Shown one piece after another: positions 1-7,693 of a stretch of DNA of 32,535 bases (the first letter of the stretch is position 1; every line of letters starts with the position of its first letter). Under the pieces are notes generated by a model. That model did no database searches. It saw nothing but the letters and a program-made list of their open reading frames with translations, and was not told the origin of the DNA. This DNA is from Syntrophobacteraceae bacterium (GTDB lineage Bacteria; Desulfobacterota; Syntrophobacteria; Syntrophobacterales; Syntrophobacteraceae): the NCBI GenBank assembly GCA_031292195.1, contig JARLHP010000277.1:1-32535 (forward strand), read 5' to 3'. The translations under genes and the position numbers were made by a program.

Positions 1-1
1 C

Positions 2-154
2 GATTTTTGTTTTCAGTGCGACGAGTATCCGTGTGATAAGACCAATTTTGATCCGACTCTGAAACAGAGATGGATCAAAATGAATAATTTAATGAAAGAA
101 AAGGGCGTCGAGACATACTTCGACGAGTCGAAAGATTTACCTCGCTACATTTAG
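2..154 (+). CDS. C-terminal fragment, DUF3795-like protein
   Basis: The reading frame is open from the window edge to a TAG at 152-154 and gives the last 50 residues of a protein whose start lies outside the window. The fragment begins with a cysteine cluster (CFQCDEYPCDK) followed by a lysine-rich helix and ends in DLPRYI. Two or more closely spaced cysteines ahead of a basic helix recall the C-terminal part of small DUF3795 zinc- or iron-binding proteins, whose function is unknown. This assignment is from motif memory only. Nothing in the next 75 bases looks like a strong terminator. Confidence 0.55.
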   Translation, partial: DFCFQCDEYPCDKTNFDPTLKQRWIKMNNLMKEKGVETYFDESKDLPRYI

Positions 155-230
155 GGGGGTGTGAACATAAGCCTGGAATGTTTCATCGCGGCCCCGGTAT
201 CTCGTTTTATATAGGGGGAATGCGAAAAAT

Positions 231-462
231 ATGGCGGATCGAATCTCAATTAACCCTGCTATTCACTTCGGAAAGCCATGCATAGCCGGCGCCAGAATCC
301 CCGTGCACAACGTGCTCGAATTGGTCAGAAGGCATCCCTTTTGACGGCATCCTAAGGGACTATTATCCAGACCGCAGTGTGGAGGACATCCGCGCTTGCA
401 TCCAATAAGCAATTGATATCGTAAACGCCGAAGAGGTTCATGTCTCGGTTAAAGCGACATGA
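231..462 (+). pseudogene. DUF433 antitoxin-like gene, frameshifted and with an internal stop
   Basis: The ATG at 231 follows an AGGGGG Shine-Dalgarno-like stretch at 213-218. The frame starts like a DUF433 protein (ISINPAIHFGKPCIAG, then ARIPVHNVLELV), the small helix-turn-helix-like antitoxin partner of DUF5615 PIN-like toxins. After residue 31 or so the frame runs into TGA. Shifting one frame restores the rest of the family (EGIPFDGILRDYYP, then SVEDIRACIQ), interrupted by a TAA where a tyrosine or similar codon is expected, and then AIDIVNAEEVHVSVKAT and a TGA at 460-462. Two independent lesions argue for a real pseudogene rather than one sequencing error. The original stop overlaps the next start by the ATGA arrangement typical of toxin-antitoxin pairs. 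Confidence 0.75.
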
Positions 463-611
463 AGTTTCTGCTGGATCAGGACGTTTACGCAGGTACGGCC
501 CGCTTCCTCTCAGGCTCGGTGCATGACGTGGTGTCCGTAGCGCCTTTGCCTGCCAGGACGAGGGCCAAGAACCTTTGCCAACTACGGTCCTGCACTGCTT
601 TCCACCCGTGA
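459..611 (+). pseudogene. DUF5615 PIN-like toxin remnant
   Basis: The ATG at 459 overlaps the antitoxin stop by four bases. The first 28 residues (MKFLLDQDVYAGTARFL, then SGSVHDVVSVA) match the start of DUF5615 PIN-like nucleases, including the early aspartate of the active site. After that the frame loses the family pattern and stops at 609-611, about 50 residues in, whereas intact members are roughly 110-120 residues. The second half with the expected TRDxDF motif is not recognisable; only a degraded CCACCCGTGAAG may remain. Together with the broken DUF433 gene this is a dead type II-like toxin-antitoxin pair. Confidence 0.65.
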
Positions 612-647
612 AGAGTCCCACCCCGCACCCCAATTTTTAGAAAAGTG

Positions 648-744
648 CCAACAGTTACGTTGGTATCTCTTGACAAAAAATATCGCTGCTATATATTGCC
701 AACGTTATTGTTGGAAACAAAACTGTTGGCAATGTATTTGTTGG
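648..744 (+). promoter_or_regulatory. Operator-like array of GTTGG repeats around a promoter
   Basis: Two dyads with the same layout, CCAAC-N6-GTTGG, lie at 648-663 and 699-714, one on each side of the -35/-10 elements, with centres 51 bases apart. GTTGG then recurs at 725-729 and 740-744, so that 710, 725 and 740 are spaced exactly 15 bases. The last copy ends about 22 bases before the ATPase start codon at 767. This arrangement is what a cooperative DNA-binding repressor or an autoregulator would use. The regulator is unknown; the two downstream proteins both carry winged-helix-like C-terminal parts and could be candidates. Confidence 0.6.
670..697 (+). promoter_or_regulatory. Sigma-70-type promoter for the two-ATPase operon
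   Basis: A perfect TTGACA at 670-675 is followed after 16 bases by TATATT at 692-697 (5 of 6 to consensus). It is the best housekeeping-type promoter in the left part of the window. It sits between two identical-layout dyads, so a bound repressor could bracket RNA polymerase. Transcription would start near 704 and give a leader of about 60 bases that contains the three phased GTTGG repeats. Confidence 0.65.
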
Positions 745-766
745 CGAATCTCAAGGGAGCGTGATC

Positions 767-2014
767 ATGGACAGGCTTAAGCAGGCTTATGGCAACTGGG
801 TTGAGGGTGATCGCTTCTGGGACAGGGAAAAGGATGTCGAACTGCTGATCGAAAAAATCCACGATGGCGCTCACATTCTCCTGACTGCCCAAAGGCGCAT
901 GGGAAAAACGAGCCTGATGAGAGAGGCCAAGCGCCGGCTTGAAGGTAGATATATCTGCTTGTTTGTAGACCTGCAAAAAGCCTCAAGCGCAGAAGACGCA
1001 ATAGTCGCCTTGAGCCTTGCCCTCAAACCCCACGAGGGTCAATGGCGCAAAATTAAGGGGATGTTCGCAAACGCACTGGGCGGCGCTGCCGAAAGAATCG
1101 AGGAATTGAACCTGGGGGAGCTTGGCATAAAACTGCGTGCGGGCCTTGTGTCCGGCAATTGGAGCGAAAAGGGAGACATGCTCTTCTCCACAATGGCCGG
1201 TTCGGACCCGCCGGTCGTGTTGATGATGGACGAGGCGCCGGTAATGGTAAACCGTATACTGAAGGGAGAGGACTACAGAATAACTCCGCAGCGAAAATCT
1301 GAGACGGATGCTTTCATGTCGTGGCTCCGGAAAAACAGCCTGGAGCATCAAGGACAGGTGAGGATCGTCCTCTCAGGCAGCATAGGCTTTGAACCCATAC
1401 TGCGCCAGGCGGGTCTCAGCGCCACAATCAACAATTTTCTGCCCTTCGATTTGGGGCCGTGGGATGAACCAACAGCCACAGGGTGCCTGAGGGCGCTGGC
1501 GAATCAATACGGGATTAATTTCCGTGACAATGCAGAGACCGAAATGGTGCGCATGCTCGGTTGCTGCATACCCCACCATGTCCAGATGTTTTTTACCCAT
1601 GTCTGCGACAGGTGCAAGCGGCGAGGGCGGATGGATATCTCTCCTGATGAGGTGGGCGAGGTGTACGAAAATCAGATGCTCGGCGTTCGCGGCCACACAG
1701 AACTCACTCATTACGAAGACAGGCTGAAACTCGTTTTGGGACCGGAGATTTTGACGTTTGCCATTGAGATGCTGACTGAAGCTGCTGTGACCGGCCGTCT
1801 TACGTCGGCCTCCCTTGTCGCAATCCAAAAAGGCTATGAGTTTACAGAAATAAGCGTCCGAGAGGCTACAGAAGAAATACTGCGAGTGCTCGAGCACGAC
1901 GGATATCTCAAAGCGCAGGCGGAGGGCTACATATTCGAGTCGCGTCTTTTGCAAGACTGGTGGAAAAAAAGATACAGTTCCCTCTATTTGCCCGCTCTCC
2001 AAAGGGAGATATAG
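767..2014 (+). CDS. AAA-type ATPase with C-terminal winged-helix-like region (COG1672-like)
   Basis: This 415-residue protein has a Walker A at about 42-50 (QRRMGKTSL), a Walker B at about 150-156 (VVLMMDE) and a sensor-like strand RIVLSGS near 199-205. This pattern fits the archaeal-type/COG1672 ATPases related to STAND proteins. The C-terminal 90 residues look like a winged helix (a helical segment, then VLEHDGYL and YIFESRLLQDWW). The start at ATG 767 is preferred over GTG 761 because AAGGGAG at 753-759 lies 7 bases before 767 but only 1 base before 761. It is followed after 3 bases by the second ATPase, so the two are probably co-translated. The biological role is unknown. Conflict, stress or signal-sensing roles are guesses based on the STAND-like architecture and the neighbouring toxin-antitoxin remnant. 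Confidence 0.8.
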   Translation: MDRLKQAYGNWVEGDRFWDREKDVELLIEKIHDGAHILLTAQRRMGKTSLMREAKRRLEGRYICLFVDLQKASSAEDAIVALSLALKPHEGQWRKIKGMFANALGGAAERIEELNLGELGIKLRAGLVSGNWSEKGDMLFSTMAGSDPPVVLMMDEAPVMVNRILKGEDYRITPQRKSETDAFMSWLRKNSLEHQGQVRIVLSGSIGFEPILRQAGLSATINNFLPFDLGPWDEPTATGCLRALANQYGINFRDNAETEMVRMLGCCIPHHVQMFFTHVCDRCKRRGRMDISPDEVGEVYENQMLGVRGHTELTHYEDRLKLVLGPEILTFAIEMLTEAAVTGRLTSASLVAIQKGYEFTEISVREATEEILRVLEHDGYLKAQAEGYIFESRLLQDWWKKRYSSLYLPALQREI

Positions 2015-2017
2015 GCG

Positions 2018-5000
2018 ATGGTGAATCGTGTCGTTAAGTCCAATCCCTCCTTTCTTTCCGAGATCGCACTCAGGGAGAATTTTGTAGTTAGGCGCGCCGA
2101 TCTCGACATGATTGTCGAAGTGGTCAGAGAAAACACGACCGACTCTAATCAGCACGTTCTGGTCATCGGCCCGCGTGGCAGTGGAAAAACGACTCTCGTG
2201 CTACGCGCCGCGCTGGAGGTCAGGTCGGACAGGGAATTGTGTGACCGTTGGTATCCACTGGTTTTTTCAGAAGAAAGCTACCAGGTAGTATCCGCCGGCG
2301 AGTTCTGGCTCGAGGCCCTTTTTCACCTGGCGGAACAAACCGGCGATGAGCGATGGAAGAAAACCTGGTCTGAGCTTAGAGATGAAACAGACGACGATCG
2401 CCTTGGGGAGCGGGCGCTGTATCAGCTTTTGGATTTTGCGGACAACCAGGGCAAGAGGCTCCTTCTGATCGTCGAAAACCTCAATATGCTTCTAAGCGAT
2501 CTGAGCAGCCCGGACGAGGCATGGAAAATCCGCCACACCCTTATGAACGAGCCAAGACTCATGCTCCTCGCATCGGCGACCAATAGGTTCGAGCATTTCG
2601 AAAACTCCTCGCAGGCGATGTTTGAAATGTTCAAAATGCATGAACTCGGCCCCCTTAATGACGACGAATGCAATGCCATTTGGGTTCTGGTAACCGGAGA
2701 AAGACTTGAGGGCGAAAAGATAAGGCCAATAAGGATCCTGACGGGCGGAAATCCAAGACTCCTCGCGATCATCGCCAAATTCGGCGCCGGGCGCTCATTT
2801 GGGCGGTTACTCGACGACCTTGTCGACCTGATCGACGACCACACGGAATATTTCAAAAGCCACCTCGACAACCTACCGGCGACGGAAAGAAAGGCTTACC
2901 TCGCCCTGGCCGAACTCTGGGACCTTTCGACGGCGCGCGAGGTGGCGAAGGCTGCGAGATTGGACGTCAACACAGCCAGTTCACTCCTAAACCGCCTCGT
3001 AGGACGGGGGGCGGTAACTGTCGAAAAGAAGGGAAAGCGGACCAGGTATTATGCGGTCGCCGAGCGTATGTACAACATTTATTACCTCATGCGAAGACGC
3101 GGCAGACCTTCAGACCGGGTGAAGGCAGCCGTCAAATTCATGGTGGGCATGTATGGTCCGGAATCCGCGACGAGGCTCATAGCGGAAGAGGCCTGCAAGC
3201 TTGGGCCGGAGCATTGTAGAGACCATTACCTTGCTTATGCGGAGGTAATAAGGGAGGTTGGCGACGACTCCCGACTTCTTGAGAAAATTGTATCCTCTAC
3301 ACCCAGGAACTTTCTTGAGTCGCAGTATATCGATGATTCGATAAAAAATTTCGCAATTACCGGAAAGCGATCTGAAGCATACGAGAACGTGCATGATGCG
3401 CCGAAGATTGTACGTGGGAGCGCAAGTCGCATGCTTGAGGACGGTTTTGAACTGCTTAAGAATGGCAATTATGAGCAGGCTTTAGCAACTCTCGACGACG
3501 TAATCAGAAAGTTTGGCGACGAGAGGGAACCTGGCTTGATTGGCTCTGTGGCTAAGGCCATGCTTAGCAGAGGATTCACACTCGGAGCGCTCGGCAGGTC
3601 CGAAGACGCAATCAGGGCCTATGAGGAAGTCGTCGAGCGCTTCGGGGACAGCAGGGAACCCGCACTGGCAGAGCAAGTGGCCATGGCCCTGTTTAACAAA
3701 GGAATCACACTCGGATCGCTTGGGAGGTCCGAAGACGCAATCAGAGTGTACGATGAGGTCGTAGAGCGCTTTGGGGACAGCAGGGAACCCGCACTGGCAA
3801 GGCAAGTGGCAATGGCCCTGTTTAACAAAGGAGGCACACTCGGAGAGCTCGGCAGGTCCGAAGATGAAATAAGGGTGTATGAGGAAGTCGTAGAGCGCTT
3901 TGGGGACAGCGGGGAACCCGGACTGGCAGAGCAAGTGGCCATGGCACTGCTGAACAAAGGTGTCACACTCGGATTCCTCGGCAGGTCCGAAGACGCAATC
4001 AGAGCCTATGAGGAAGTCGTAGAGCGCTTTGGGGACAGCAGGGAACCCGCACTGGTAGAGCGAGTGGCAAGGGCGATGGTTAACAGAGGGATCAGACTCG
4101 GAATTCTTGGCAGGTCTGAAGACGCAATCAGAGCGTATGAGGAAGTCGTAGAGCGCTTTGGGAACAGCGTGGAACCCGCACTGGCAAGGCAAGTGGCAAT
4201 GGCACTGGTTAACAAAGGAGGAATACTCGGAGCGCTCGACAGGTTCGAAGACGAAATAAGGGCGTATGAGGAAGTCGTCGAGCGCTTTGGGGAGAGCGGG
4301 GAACCCGGACTGGCAGAGCAATTAGCCATGGCCCTGTTGAACAAAGGTGTCACACTCCGATTCCTCGGCAGGTCCGAAGACGCAATCAGAGCCTATGAGG
4401 AAGTCGTAGAGCGCTTTGGGGACAGCATGGAACCCGCACTGGCAGAGCTAGTGGCAATGGCGCTGGTTAACAAAGGGGGCGAACTCGGAGCGCTTGGCAA
4501 TTACGACCAGGCGGAGGAATCATTGCACCAAGCGACTCAAATGGCTCCGGAATCAATAGCCGCTCACATTGCGTTAATAGAACTGTTAGTGCAATGGCCG
4601 GCAAGACAGGCAGACGCTCTCCGAGTAGCCGAGGAGATAATCGAGAGGAAACCGGATGATGCAGAACTGCTCAACAGAGTCTCATGGGAGTTTTATGAAC
4701 ACGATATCACGTCTTTGCTTCAAAAAGGCGAAAAGTGGGCTCGCCGTGCCGTTTCTATCTCACCCGATAATCTGAACTACCACCACACCCTGGCTAGCCT
4801 CCTGAGCACTCTCGGTAAAGGCAGTGAGGCTTTGGAACATGCCCAAAGATATGTCTCGGATCCCAAATTTGTTGAAACCACAATTGAACATGCAATTACG
4901 CTTTTTGTAGATCTTGCATCTTCGGGGTACGCAAAAGAATCAATCGAACTGATCGAGAATTCACCGGCAGCCGGGCATCTTGAGCCCCTCGTCATGGGTT

Positions 5001-5119
5001 TGAAGCTCTATAACGGTGAAGACGTCAAGACTGCTGTCGAGATACTCGAAGTGGCCAAGGACGTGGTAAAGCGAATCGAGAACCGCAAGAAGGAAAGGGA
5101 GACCAGGTCTGAACACTAA
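2018..5119 (+). CDS. STAND-like ATPase with winged helix and long TPR array
   Basis: This protein has 1033 residues. Its P-loop (GPRGSGKTTL) is at 51-60 and a Walker-B-like strand LLLIVEN is at about 148-154, with Glu-Asn in place of the usual Asp-Glu. A helix-turn-helix/winged segment (AREVAKAARLDV, then ASSLLNRLVGRGAVTV) follows at about 305-350. From about residue 479 the protein is a tetratricopeptide (TPR) solenoid: one diverged unit, seven near-identical 43-residue units at 525-825, then ordinary diverged TPRs to about 1020. P-loop, winged helix and repeats in this order is the layout of STAND regulators, where the repeats sense a ligand and the ATPase acts as a switch. No separate effector domain is visible, so the partner ATPase or DNA binding may supply the output. 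ATG 2018 follows AAAGGGAG at 2001-2008. Confidence 0.8.
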   Translation: MVNRVVKSNPSFLSEIALRENFVVRRADLDMIVEVVRENTTDSNQHVLVIGPRGSGKTTLVLRAALEVRSDRELCDRWYPLVFSEESYQVVSAGEFWLEALFHLAEQTGDERWKKTWSELRDETDDDRLGERALYQLLDFADNQGKRLLLIVENLNMLLSDLSSPDEAWKIRHTLMNEPRLMLLASATNRFEHFENSSQAMFEMFKMHELGPLNDDECNAIWVLVTGERLEGEKIRPIRILTGGNPRLLAIIAKFGAGRSFGRLLDDLVDLIDDHTEYFKSHLDNLPATERKAYLALAELWDLSTAREVAKAARLDVNTASSLLNRLVGRGAVTVEKKGKRTRYYAVAERMYNIYYLMRRRGRPSDRVKAAVKFMVGMYGPESATRLIAEEACKLGPEHCRDHYLAYAEVIREVGDDSRLLEKIVSSTPRNFLESQYIDDSIKNFAITGKRSEAYENVHDAPKIVRGSASRMLEDGFELLKNGNYEQALATLDDVIRKFGDEREPGLIGSVAKAMLSRGFTLGALGRSEDAIRAYEEVVERFGDSREPALAEQVAMALFNKGITLGSLGRSEDAIRVYDEVVERFGDSREPALARQVAMALFNKGGTLGELGRSEDEIRVYEEVVERFGDSGEPGLAEQVAMALLNKGVTLGFLGRSEDAIRAYEEVVERFGDSREPALVERVARAMVNRGIRLGILGRSEDAIRAYEEVVERFGNSVEPALARQVAMALVNKGGILGALDRFEDEIRAYEEVVERFGESGEPGLAEQLAMALLNKGVTLRFLGRSEDAIRAYEEVVERFGDSMEPALAELVAMALVNKGGELGALGNYDQAEESLHQATQMAPESIAAHIALIELLVQWPARQADALRVAEEIIERKPDDAELLNRVSWEFYEHDITSLLQKGEKWARRAVSISPDNLNYHHTLASLLSTLGKGSEALEHAQRYVSDPKFVETTIEHAITLFVDLASSGYAKESIELIENSPAAGHLEPLVMGLKLYNGEDVKTAVEILEVAKDVVKRIENRKKERETRSEH
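3590..4492 (+). repeat. Seven tandem 129-bp TPR-coding units
   Basis: Seven units of exactly 129 bases (43 codons) follow one another without gaps; each starts with a variant of LGRSEDAIRAYEEVVERFG. Units share most bases, so the array expanded recently or is kept uniform by recombination. Units 2-4 (positions 3719-4105) and 5-7 (4106-4492) correspond pairwise: units 2 and 5 share ALARQVAMAL, units 3 and 6 share EDEIR and SGEPGLAEQ. The last step was therefore a 387-base triplet duplication. The frame is intact throughout. Confidence 0.9.
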
Positions 5120-5212
5120 AGATGGACAAAGACGCCATCCCGGGATGTCTACTGCCTTGCTTTCTCCATCGCGCCCGTGAGGAATGCGGGGTCAGAAACT
5201 CCGCATAAAAAC

Positions 5213-5246
5213 GGCGGGGCCGGCCAAAAAACCGTCCGGCTCCGCC
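5213..5246 (-). terminator. Terminator-like hairpin after the glutaredoxin-like gene
   Basis: GGCGGGGCCGG at 5213-5223 pairs with CCGGCTCCGCC at 5236-5246 (11 pairs, one G-U), with a 12-base loop. On the minus strand it begins 10 bases after the glutaredoxin-like stop codon and is followed by a short TTTT run. It sits between two convergent genes and may also slow transcripts from the ATPase operon. Confidence 0.6.
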
Positions 5247-5256
5247 GCCATAATTA

Positions 5257-5505
5257 TCACTTGAGTTCCGAGGCTATGGTTTCTTCCAGCCGTTCTTTAT
5301 CCAACCCGCATACAATCCGGTTTCCGATCTCGATCACTGGTGGCCCACATGCGCCACGCGTCGCTTCGAGCATGCGTTTGTGGGCCTTTTGATCGGAGTT
5401 GATATCGTAGACTTTGAAGTCTATCCCCTTGCTGTCCAGGTAATCTCTGATCTTTTCGGTATCGGGAGAGGCGGGGAATACATACACGTTCACCTCTTTT
5501 TCCAT
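5257..5505 (-). CDS. Glutaredoxin-fold protein lacking the CxxC motif
   Basis: This is an 82-residue protein. The start at 5505 is chosen because AAGGAG lies 5 bases upstream; a longer frame to 5523 has no such support. The beta-alpha-beta pattern (VNVYVFP, then IRDYLDSKGIDFKVYDI), the cis-proline region GPPVIEIGN and the terminal helix fit the glutaredoxin/NrdH-like thioredoxin fold. The usual CPxC active site, however, is replaced by PASPD at 11-15. The only cysteines are C53 just before the cis-proline loop and C66. It is therefore unlikely to do normal dithiol chemistry; glutathione binding, a monothiol reaction at C53 or a structural role are open possibilities. Confidence 0.7.
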   Translation of the reverse strand: MEKEVNVYVFPASPDTEKIRDYLDSKGIDFKVYDINSDQKAHKRMLEATRGACGPPVIEIGNRIVCGLDKERLEETIASELK

Positions 5506-5667
5506 TTTATCTCCTTCCTGCAATAAATCTCAATCAACCCTGGCCGGTGTAAAGGCTTAAAAATCCGCAGGCACAGGGGTATTTTCTCCTTTTTCGGGCA
5601 GGTACCCCTCCGGGGCGGCTTTGGGCTTTGACAAAACTCAACACGTCGTCCAACCCGACCGCCGGAG

Positions 5668-5695
5668 TTGTGCAAGCTACCATAATAACTATAAT
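5668..5695 (+). promoter_or_regulatory. Possible promoter of the NmrA-like gene
   Basis: A perfect TATAAT at 5690-5695 is preceded by 16 bases and TTGTGC at 5668-5673 (only TTG matches consensus). The region is AT-rich compared with its surroundings and lies 40 bases before the ATG at 5735. The -35 match is poor, so the promoter may need an activator. Confidence 0.45.
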
Positions 5696-5734
5696 CATAT
5701 TTAAGATAGTAGAATCATTGCAAAGGAGACAACG

Positions 5735-6595
5735 ATGGAGACAATTCTCGTAACCGGCGCCTCCGGGAAGTTGGGAAAGGCAGTGGTCAGGGCGCTGGTG
5801 GACAAAGACTTCAACGTCAGGGCCGCCACCAGGAAAACGACCAAAATCAGGTGGACCGACCGGGTGCGGCCCGTACTCTTCGACTACGAGGACCACACTC
5901 TGTTCAAAGCTGCGCTCGACGATATTTCGTCTGTCTTTCTGGTCGCTCCGCCCCTGGATTCCCGCGCTCCGGACAAGTTGATTCCATTTATCGACAAGGC
6001 CGGGGAGGCGGGAGTGAGGCATATAGTGTTCAATTCGGTGATGAGGGCCGATCTGGACGAAAAAAATCCGCTGAGAATAATCGAGCGGTATCTGATGAAA
6101 TCGGAGCTGGAGCACACAATTCTTCGGCCCAATTTTTTCATGGAGAATTTTACGTCCGGGTGGATTGGACCGATGATCGCGGCCGGAACCATACGGGTGC
6201 CGGCGGGCGAGGCCAAGACGAGCTTCATTTCGGTCGAGGATATAGCCCGGGTGGCAGCGGCCTGCTTTCAGGAAAGGCGCTACGGGGAGGATTGCAGCTT
6301 GACCGGCAATGAGGCCATCAGCTACGGCCAGGCGGCCCGGATAATAGCCGATGCCTGCGGTCGGATCGTCAACTACATTCCCATATCGGAAGAGGAAATG
6401 GTGCAGCTCGACCGGCATCATGGGATGCCCGAAAGCTCCATACGGTACAGGGTGCGGCTTTTTCAGGAGGTAAGAAGGGGGCACATGGCCGAGATAACCG
6501 GCGTGGTAAAGGAAGTTACGGGAAAACCGCCCATGTCGTTTAAAGATTTCGCCTGGAAAAACTCCGAGGTCTGTGAAGTGCGCAAGGCCGCCTGA
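5735..6595 (+). CDS. NmrA-family NAD(P)-binding protein
   Basis: This 286-residue protein has the extended short-chain dehydrogenase fold. The dinucleotide-binding motif GASGKLG is at 8-14, and R30 and R33 follow the second strand, which suggests NADP(H). HTILRPNFFMENF at about 128-140 is a hallmark of NmrA/HSCARG-like and quinone-reductase-like (QorB/YtfG) proteins. A typical SDR YxxxK catalytic pair is not evident, as expected for NmrA-type redox sensors. GGAG at 5723-5726 sits at a good distance from the ATG. It stands alone between a divergent small gene and a convergent stress gene. Its substrate cannot be told from sequence. Confidence 0.8.
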   Translation: METILVTGASGKLGKAVVRALVDKDFNVRAATRKTTKIRWTDRVRPVLFDYEDHTLFKAALDDISSVFLVAPPLDSRAPDKLIPFIDKAGEAGVRHIVFNSVMRADLDEKNPLRIIERYLMKSELEHTILRPNFFMENFTSGWIGPMIAAGTIRVPAGEAKTSFISVEDIARVAAACFQERRYGEDCSLTGNEAISYGQAARIIADACGRIVNYIPISEEEMVQLDRHHGMPESSIRYRVRLFQEVRRGHMAEITGVVKEVTGKPPMSFKDFAWKNSEVCEVRKAA

Positions 6596-6610
6596 TACGT
6601 TGGAAACGCT

Positions 6611-6642
6611 GTTTGCCCGGGGACTTGCGGCCTCGGGCAAAC
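6611..6642. terminator. Hairpin between convergent genes
   Basis: GTTTGCCCG at 6611-6619 pairs perfectly with CGGGCAAAC at 6634-6642 around a 14-base loop. It lies in the 104-base gap between the convergent NmrA-like and universal stress genes. There is no clear T-run on either side, so a rho-independent terminator is only possible, not certain. Confidence 0.4.
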
Positions 6643-6699
6643 GGTTGTTCGCAGAAATGACACTTCCGGTGGGCAGTTATCCACAACGGTCCCGCCCCC

Positions 6700-7632
6700 C
6701 TAGGCTGCCAGCCAGAGGGCGACGTCTTTGGCGATATAGCCGAGTTTGTAGGGGACCCTGCCCATGTTGAAGTCGGGGACGTCGTCGATGCCTCTTCGAC
6801 CCACCACGATCGTGTCGAAGCGAGCCGCTTTGGCTTCGTTGTAAATAGTCGCCGCCCGGCTGCCGCTGGTTTTGATCAGTCTTGTGGAAACGTTTTCAGC
6901 AGAAAACCCGGCGCCTGTCAGACGATCCACCGCTCTGTCGAAGACCCGTTTCATGGTTATTTCGTGCGCCAGCGTGATGCGGCTTGCAATTTCTTCTTCG
7001 AGTTCTCCCCCGCTCCTGTTCCAGGGGAGTCTCACGATGTGCGCCAGGCACACGGCCGTGCCGGAGGTATTGAGCATCTTGCACACGAAGTTGACGGCCC
7101 TCAAGGAGCCCAGCGAATCGTCCAGGGCTACAAGTATCCTGCCGGCTTCGGGTTTTCCTCCCAGCAGGCATACGGTGGAGTCCGCGACGTTAATAAACAC
7201 CTTGGCGGCGACGCTGCCGAGCATCGATTCGTCGATTCTTCCCAGCCCGCTTCGCGCCAGGACCACCCCGTCGTAGCCAAACCGGGACTCATCGAGAATG
7301 TCCCTGGCGATCCCTCTTTTCCTTTTGAGGATGTTACAGGTCAGGGCGGATTTGGGCAGGCCGCCGGCCTCCAGGATTTCACAGGCGGCCGCCAGACACT
7401 CCCCCATTTTATGTTCCTTGTATGTGTCCCAGCTCTTCATATGCTCCAGGTGTTCACTTACCGCTTGGTCCCGCTGCGGGTCCCAGAATACGTCGGGCGT
7501 TTTGTCTATGATGGACAGGAGTACGATCTCGGCCTTAACGAGGTTCACAGCCCTGGAAATATACCTTACAACCTCCATCGACTGGTCCGAGCCGTCCATC
7601 GGCAAAAGAATCAGTTTACGTTCAGGGTTCAT
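6700..7632 (-). CDS. Tandem universal stress protein
   Basis: The 310 residues contain two UspA domains. The first opens with KLILLPMDGSDQS, the second with GRILVALDDSLGS. The nucleotide-binding signature G-x2-G-x9-G(S/T) reads A-RS-G-LGRIDESML-GS in domain 1 (first Gly lost) and G-RR-G-IDDVPDFNM-GR in domain 2. ATP binding is thus plausible but not certain. GGGAGG lies 5 bases before the ATG. The gene is 61 bases downstream of mvhG on the same strand and could be the last gene of the hdr operon or have its own promoter. Usp proteins often respond to energy or redox stress, which would suit this neighbourhood. Confidence 0.85.
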   Translation of the reverse strand: MNPERKLILLPMDGSDQSMEVVRYISRAVNLVKAEIVLLSIIDKTPDVFWDPQRDQAVSEHLEHMKSWDTYKEHKMGECLAAACEILEAGGLPKSALTCNILKRKRGIARDILDESRFGYDGVVLARSGLGRIDESMLGSVAAKVFINVADSTVCLLGGKPEAGRILVALDDSLGSLRAVNFVCKMLNTSGTAVCLAHIVRLPWNRSGGELEEEIASRITLAHEITMKRVFDRAVDRLTGAGFSAENVSTRLIKTSGSRAATIYNEAKAARFDTIVVGRRGIDDVPDFNMGRVPYKLGYIAKDVALWLAA

Positions 7633-7693
7633 GGGCGCCTCCCGGGAATGGTTCTAGCGAAAAAAGGATGGTTCCTGCCATGCTAATCTTCCT

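Noticed and set aside
324-343. TGA in the DUF433 gene considered as a selenocysteine codon.
   Set aside because: The family sequence continues in another frame, not in the frame of the TGA, and a further TAA follows. This is decay, not recoding.
3590-4492. Regular repeats considered as a CRISPR array.
   Set aside because: The units are contiguous 129-base coding repeats in one open frame with TPR periodicity and no spacers.
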